NCBI GenBank assembly: GCA_001821295.1
Contig: MHSK01000021.1
Location: 1 to 40,905 of the forward strand
Reading direction: 5' to 3'
DNA length: 40,905 nt
Origin: Candidatus Taylorbacteria bacterium RIFCSPLOWO2_12_FULL_43_20
GTDB lineage: Bacteria > Patescibacteriota > Minisyncoccia > Phycocordibacterales > HO2-43-120
Shown: piece by piece, positions 40,251-40,905 of the stretch
How positions within the stretch are numbered: position 1 is the first letter of the stretch
Layout: every line of letters begins with the position of its first letter
Notes under the pieces: model-generated
What the model was told of the DNA's origin: nothing
Seen by the model: the letters and a program-made list of their open reading frames with translations, nothing else
Database searches by the model: none
Position numbers and translations under genes: made by a program

Positions 40251-40421
40251 TGGCGGTGTCGATGTCCGGAAGTTGAACCGAAAACATGGCTCAAATTCAG
40301 GGATCTTGATAAAAACATACGTGAATTACGGGCTATGCTCAAGCAACACCCTCAATGGTTTGAAGTACCGAAACTCAAATCAGATAAGGGGCGGAATTTC
40401 GTGGATTATTCAGTTAAGTGA
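40251..40421 (+). pseudogene. Fragment of an unknown small protein (copy 2)
   Basis: Translation gives WRCRCPEVEPKTWLKFRDLD and further to VDYSVK with a stop at 40419-40421. It is the longer relative of 39370-39511. No start codon with a protein-like N-terminus is found upstream; the frame before 40251 is not convincing. It is thus a gene tail whose head is lost, or a short gene with an unrecognised start. The paired copies flank the DUF2000 gene and may mark a past duplication or insertion. Confidence 0.45.
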
Positions 40422-40428
40422 GGCTGTT

Positions 40429-40905
40429 TTAGTAACTTTGCGCAATTGAGTTATCAAATACATGCTCATATCTTTCAGGTGAGCTAAATCCATGTTCATT
40501 GAAGTCGTCCAGCAAATCTTTAAGTGGAAACAGATTTCCACCATCTTTTCTTTTAACGATACACCTGCCACCATGTTTATTGCCAAAAGGATGCCTTTGA
40601 GGACTGACAACATTTTCTTGAAGCAGAGACTTGAAAAATATCTTTACATTAAAATAAGTGATAACTTTCCTGTGGATCAATTCCAGATAATTTTTACTGT
40701 TATCTTGTATACCAAAATACTCTCCATGAACTAATCGGTGTCTCAATCCAGAATTTGGCTGTTCTTTTGTGCCAAATAATTCCTTGACAAGATCTTCTCC
40801 TAAAATACGGGTAATTAGAACCCAATCTTTTTGACCATCTTTCTTCACTAATGCTTCAAGCGCAGAAAACATCAGAAGTAATTTTGCTGAATATCCTGAA
40901 GCATT
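40429..40905 (-). CDS. C-terminal part of a possible HEPN-type protein (runs off the window)
   Basis: The frame is open through the right edge, so the visible 159 residues are a C-terminal part. The ATG at 40872 is probably internal. The sequence SAKLLLMFSALEALVKKDGQ is followed by a helix and GLRHRLVHGEYFG, which resembles the Arg-x-x-x-x-His region of Apea-like HEPN domains (alpha-helical bundles common in defence and RNase proteins). The tail (KDLLDDFNEHGFSS...) is unassigned. The strict HEPN motif is only approximate here, so the family call is weak. Confidence 0.55.
   Translation of the reverse strand, partial: NASGYSAKLLLMFSALEALVKKDGQKDWVLITRILGEDLVKELFGTKEQPNSGLRHRLVHGEYFGIQDNSKNYLELIHRKVITYFNVKIFFKSLLQENVVSPQRHPFGNKHGGRCIVKRKDGGNLFPLKDLLDDFNEHGFSSPERYEHVFDNSIAQSY

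Overview
This window looks like a piece of a Patescibacteria (Candidate Phyla Radiation) chromosome, most likely Parcubacteria. The placement is inferred from gene content and style. dnaA and dnaN lie together at the left edge without recF or gyrB. Several enzymes are trimmed: YebC lacks its inserted domain, PolA lacks a proofreading domain and the Mur ligase lacks the usual N-terminal domain. Shine-Dalgarno sites are rare, and -10 hexamers often sit only 6-10 bases before the start codon, so many messages should be leaderless. The spaces between genes are full of small palindromic repeats.

Layout. 1-3500: dnaA, an oriC-like stretch with DnaA boxes and an AT-rich segment, dnaN and a small possible DciA-like gene. 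3590-10741: ruvC, tyrS, a class A penicillin-binding protein, a minimal yebC and ruvB, separated by repeats. 10742-11397: an intergenic block with a strong promoter in front of a sequence that folds as a compact four-way junction, a candidate new structured RNA. 11398-15495: the pilus ATPase pilB, two tandem membrane-anchored zincin-like genes (one with a destroyed active site), and a divergent proline-rich membrane protein with its own promoter and terminator. 15608-19490: tsaE, polA, holA and tRNA-Lys, whose 3' end is duplicated 128 bp downstream. 19742-24362: a bacterial PH-domain protein, a SpoU-type RNA methyltransferase, and a leftward ruvA-mur ligase-mutM operon. 24781-25662: a 64-codon mini transcription unit, rpsT, a tRNA-Arg remnant joined to a repeat, and an intact tRNA-Arg with the unusual anticodon GCG. 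25736-27419: a DsbA-like oxidase with a VKOR-type partner, a disulfide-forming pair. 27959-32097: a probable cell-surface operon (M64-like metallopeptidase, Ser/Thr/Pro-tailed membrane protein, DUF4105 protein). 32471-36922: a Na+/Ca2+ exchanger and an NMT1/SsuA-type ABC importer facing a TrmB-like regulator. 36997-40905: an accessory stretch with a half-length MFS protein, a frameshifted grpB, a membrane protein, RidA, gene fragments, a DUF2000 protein and the end of a possible HEPN-type protein.

How the genes fit together. Replication and repair (dnaA, dnaN, holA, polA, ruvABC, mutM) dominate the left half. The envelope theme (PBP, Mur ligase, pilus motor, zincins, DsbA/VKOR, surface operon) runs through the whole window. 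Secreted cysteine-containing proteins such as the 27959 metallopeptidase and the DUF4105 protein are plausible clients of the disulfide pair.

Repeats fall into four named families. Family A consists of paired dRS3-like hairpins, sometimes inside longer arms. Family B consists of a GC-rich hairpin, sometimes inside GTAGATACC arms. Family C is a ~135 bp element with 15 bp terminal inverted repeats. Family D is a 33-59 bp sequence, one copy of which supplies the stop codon of tsaE.
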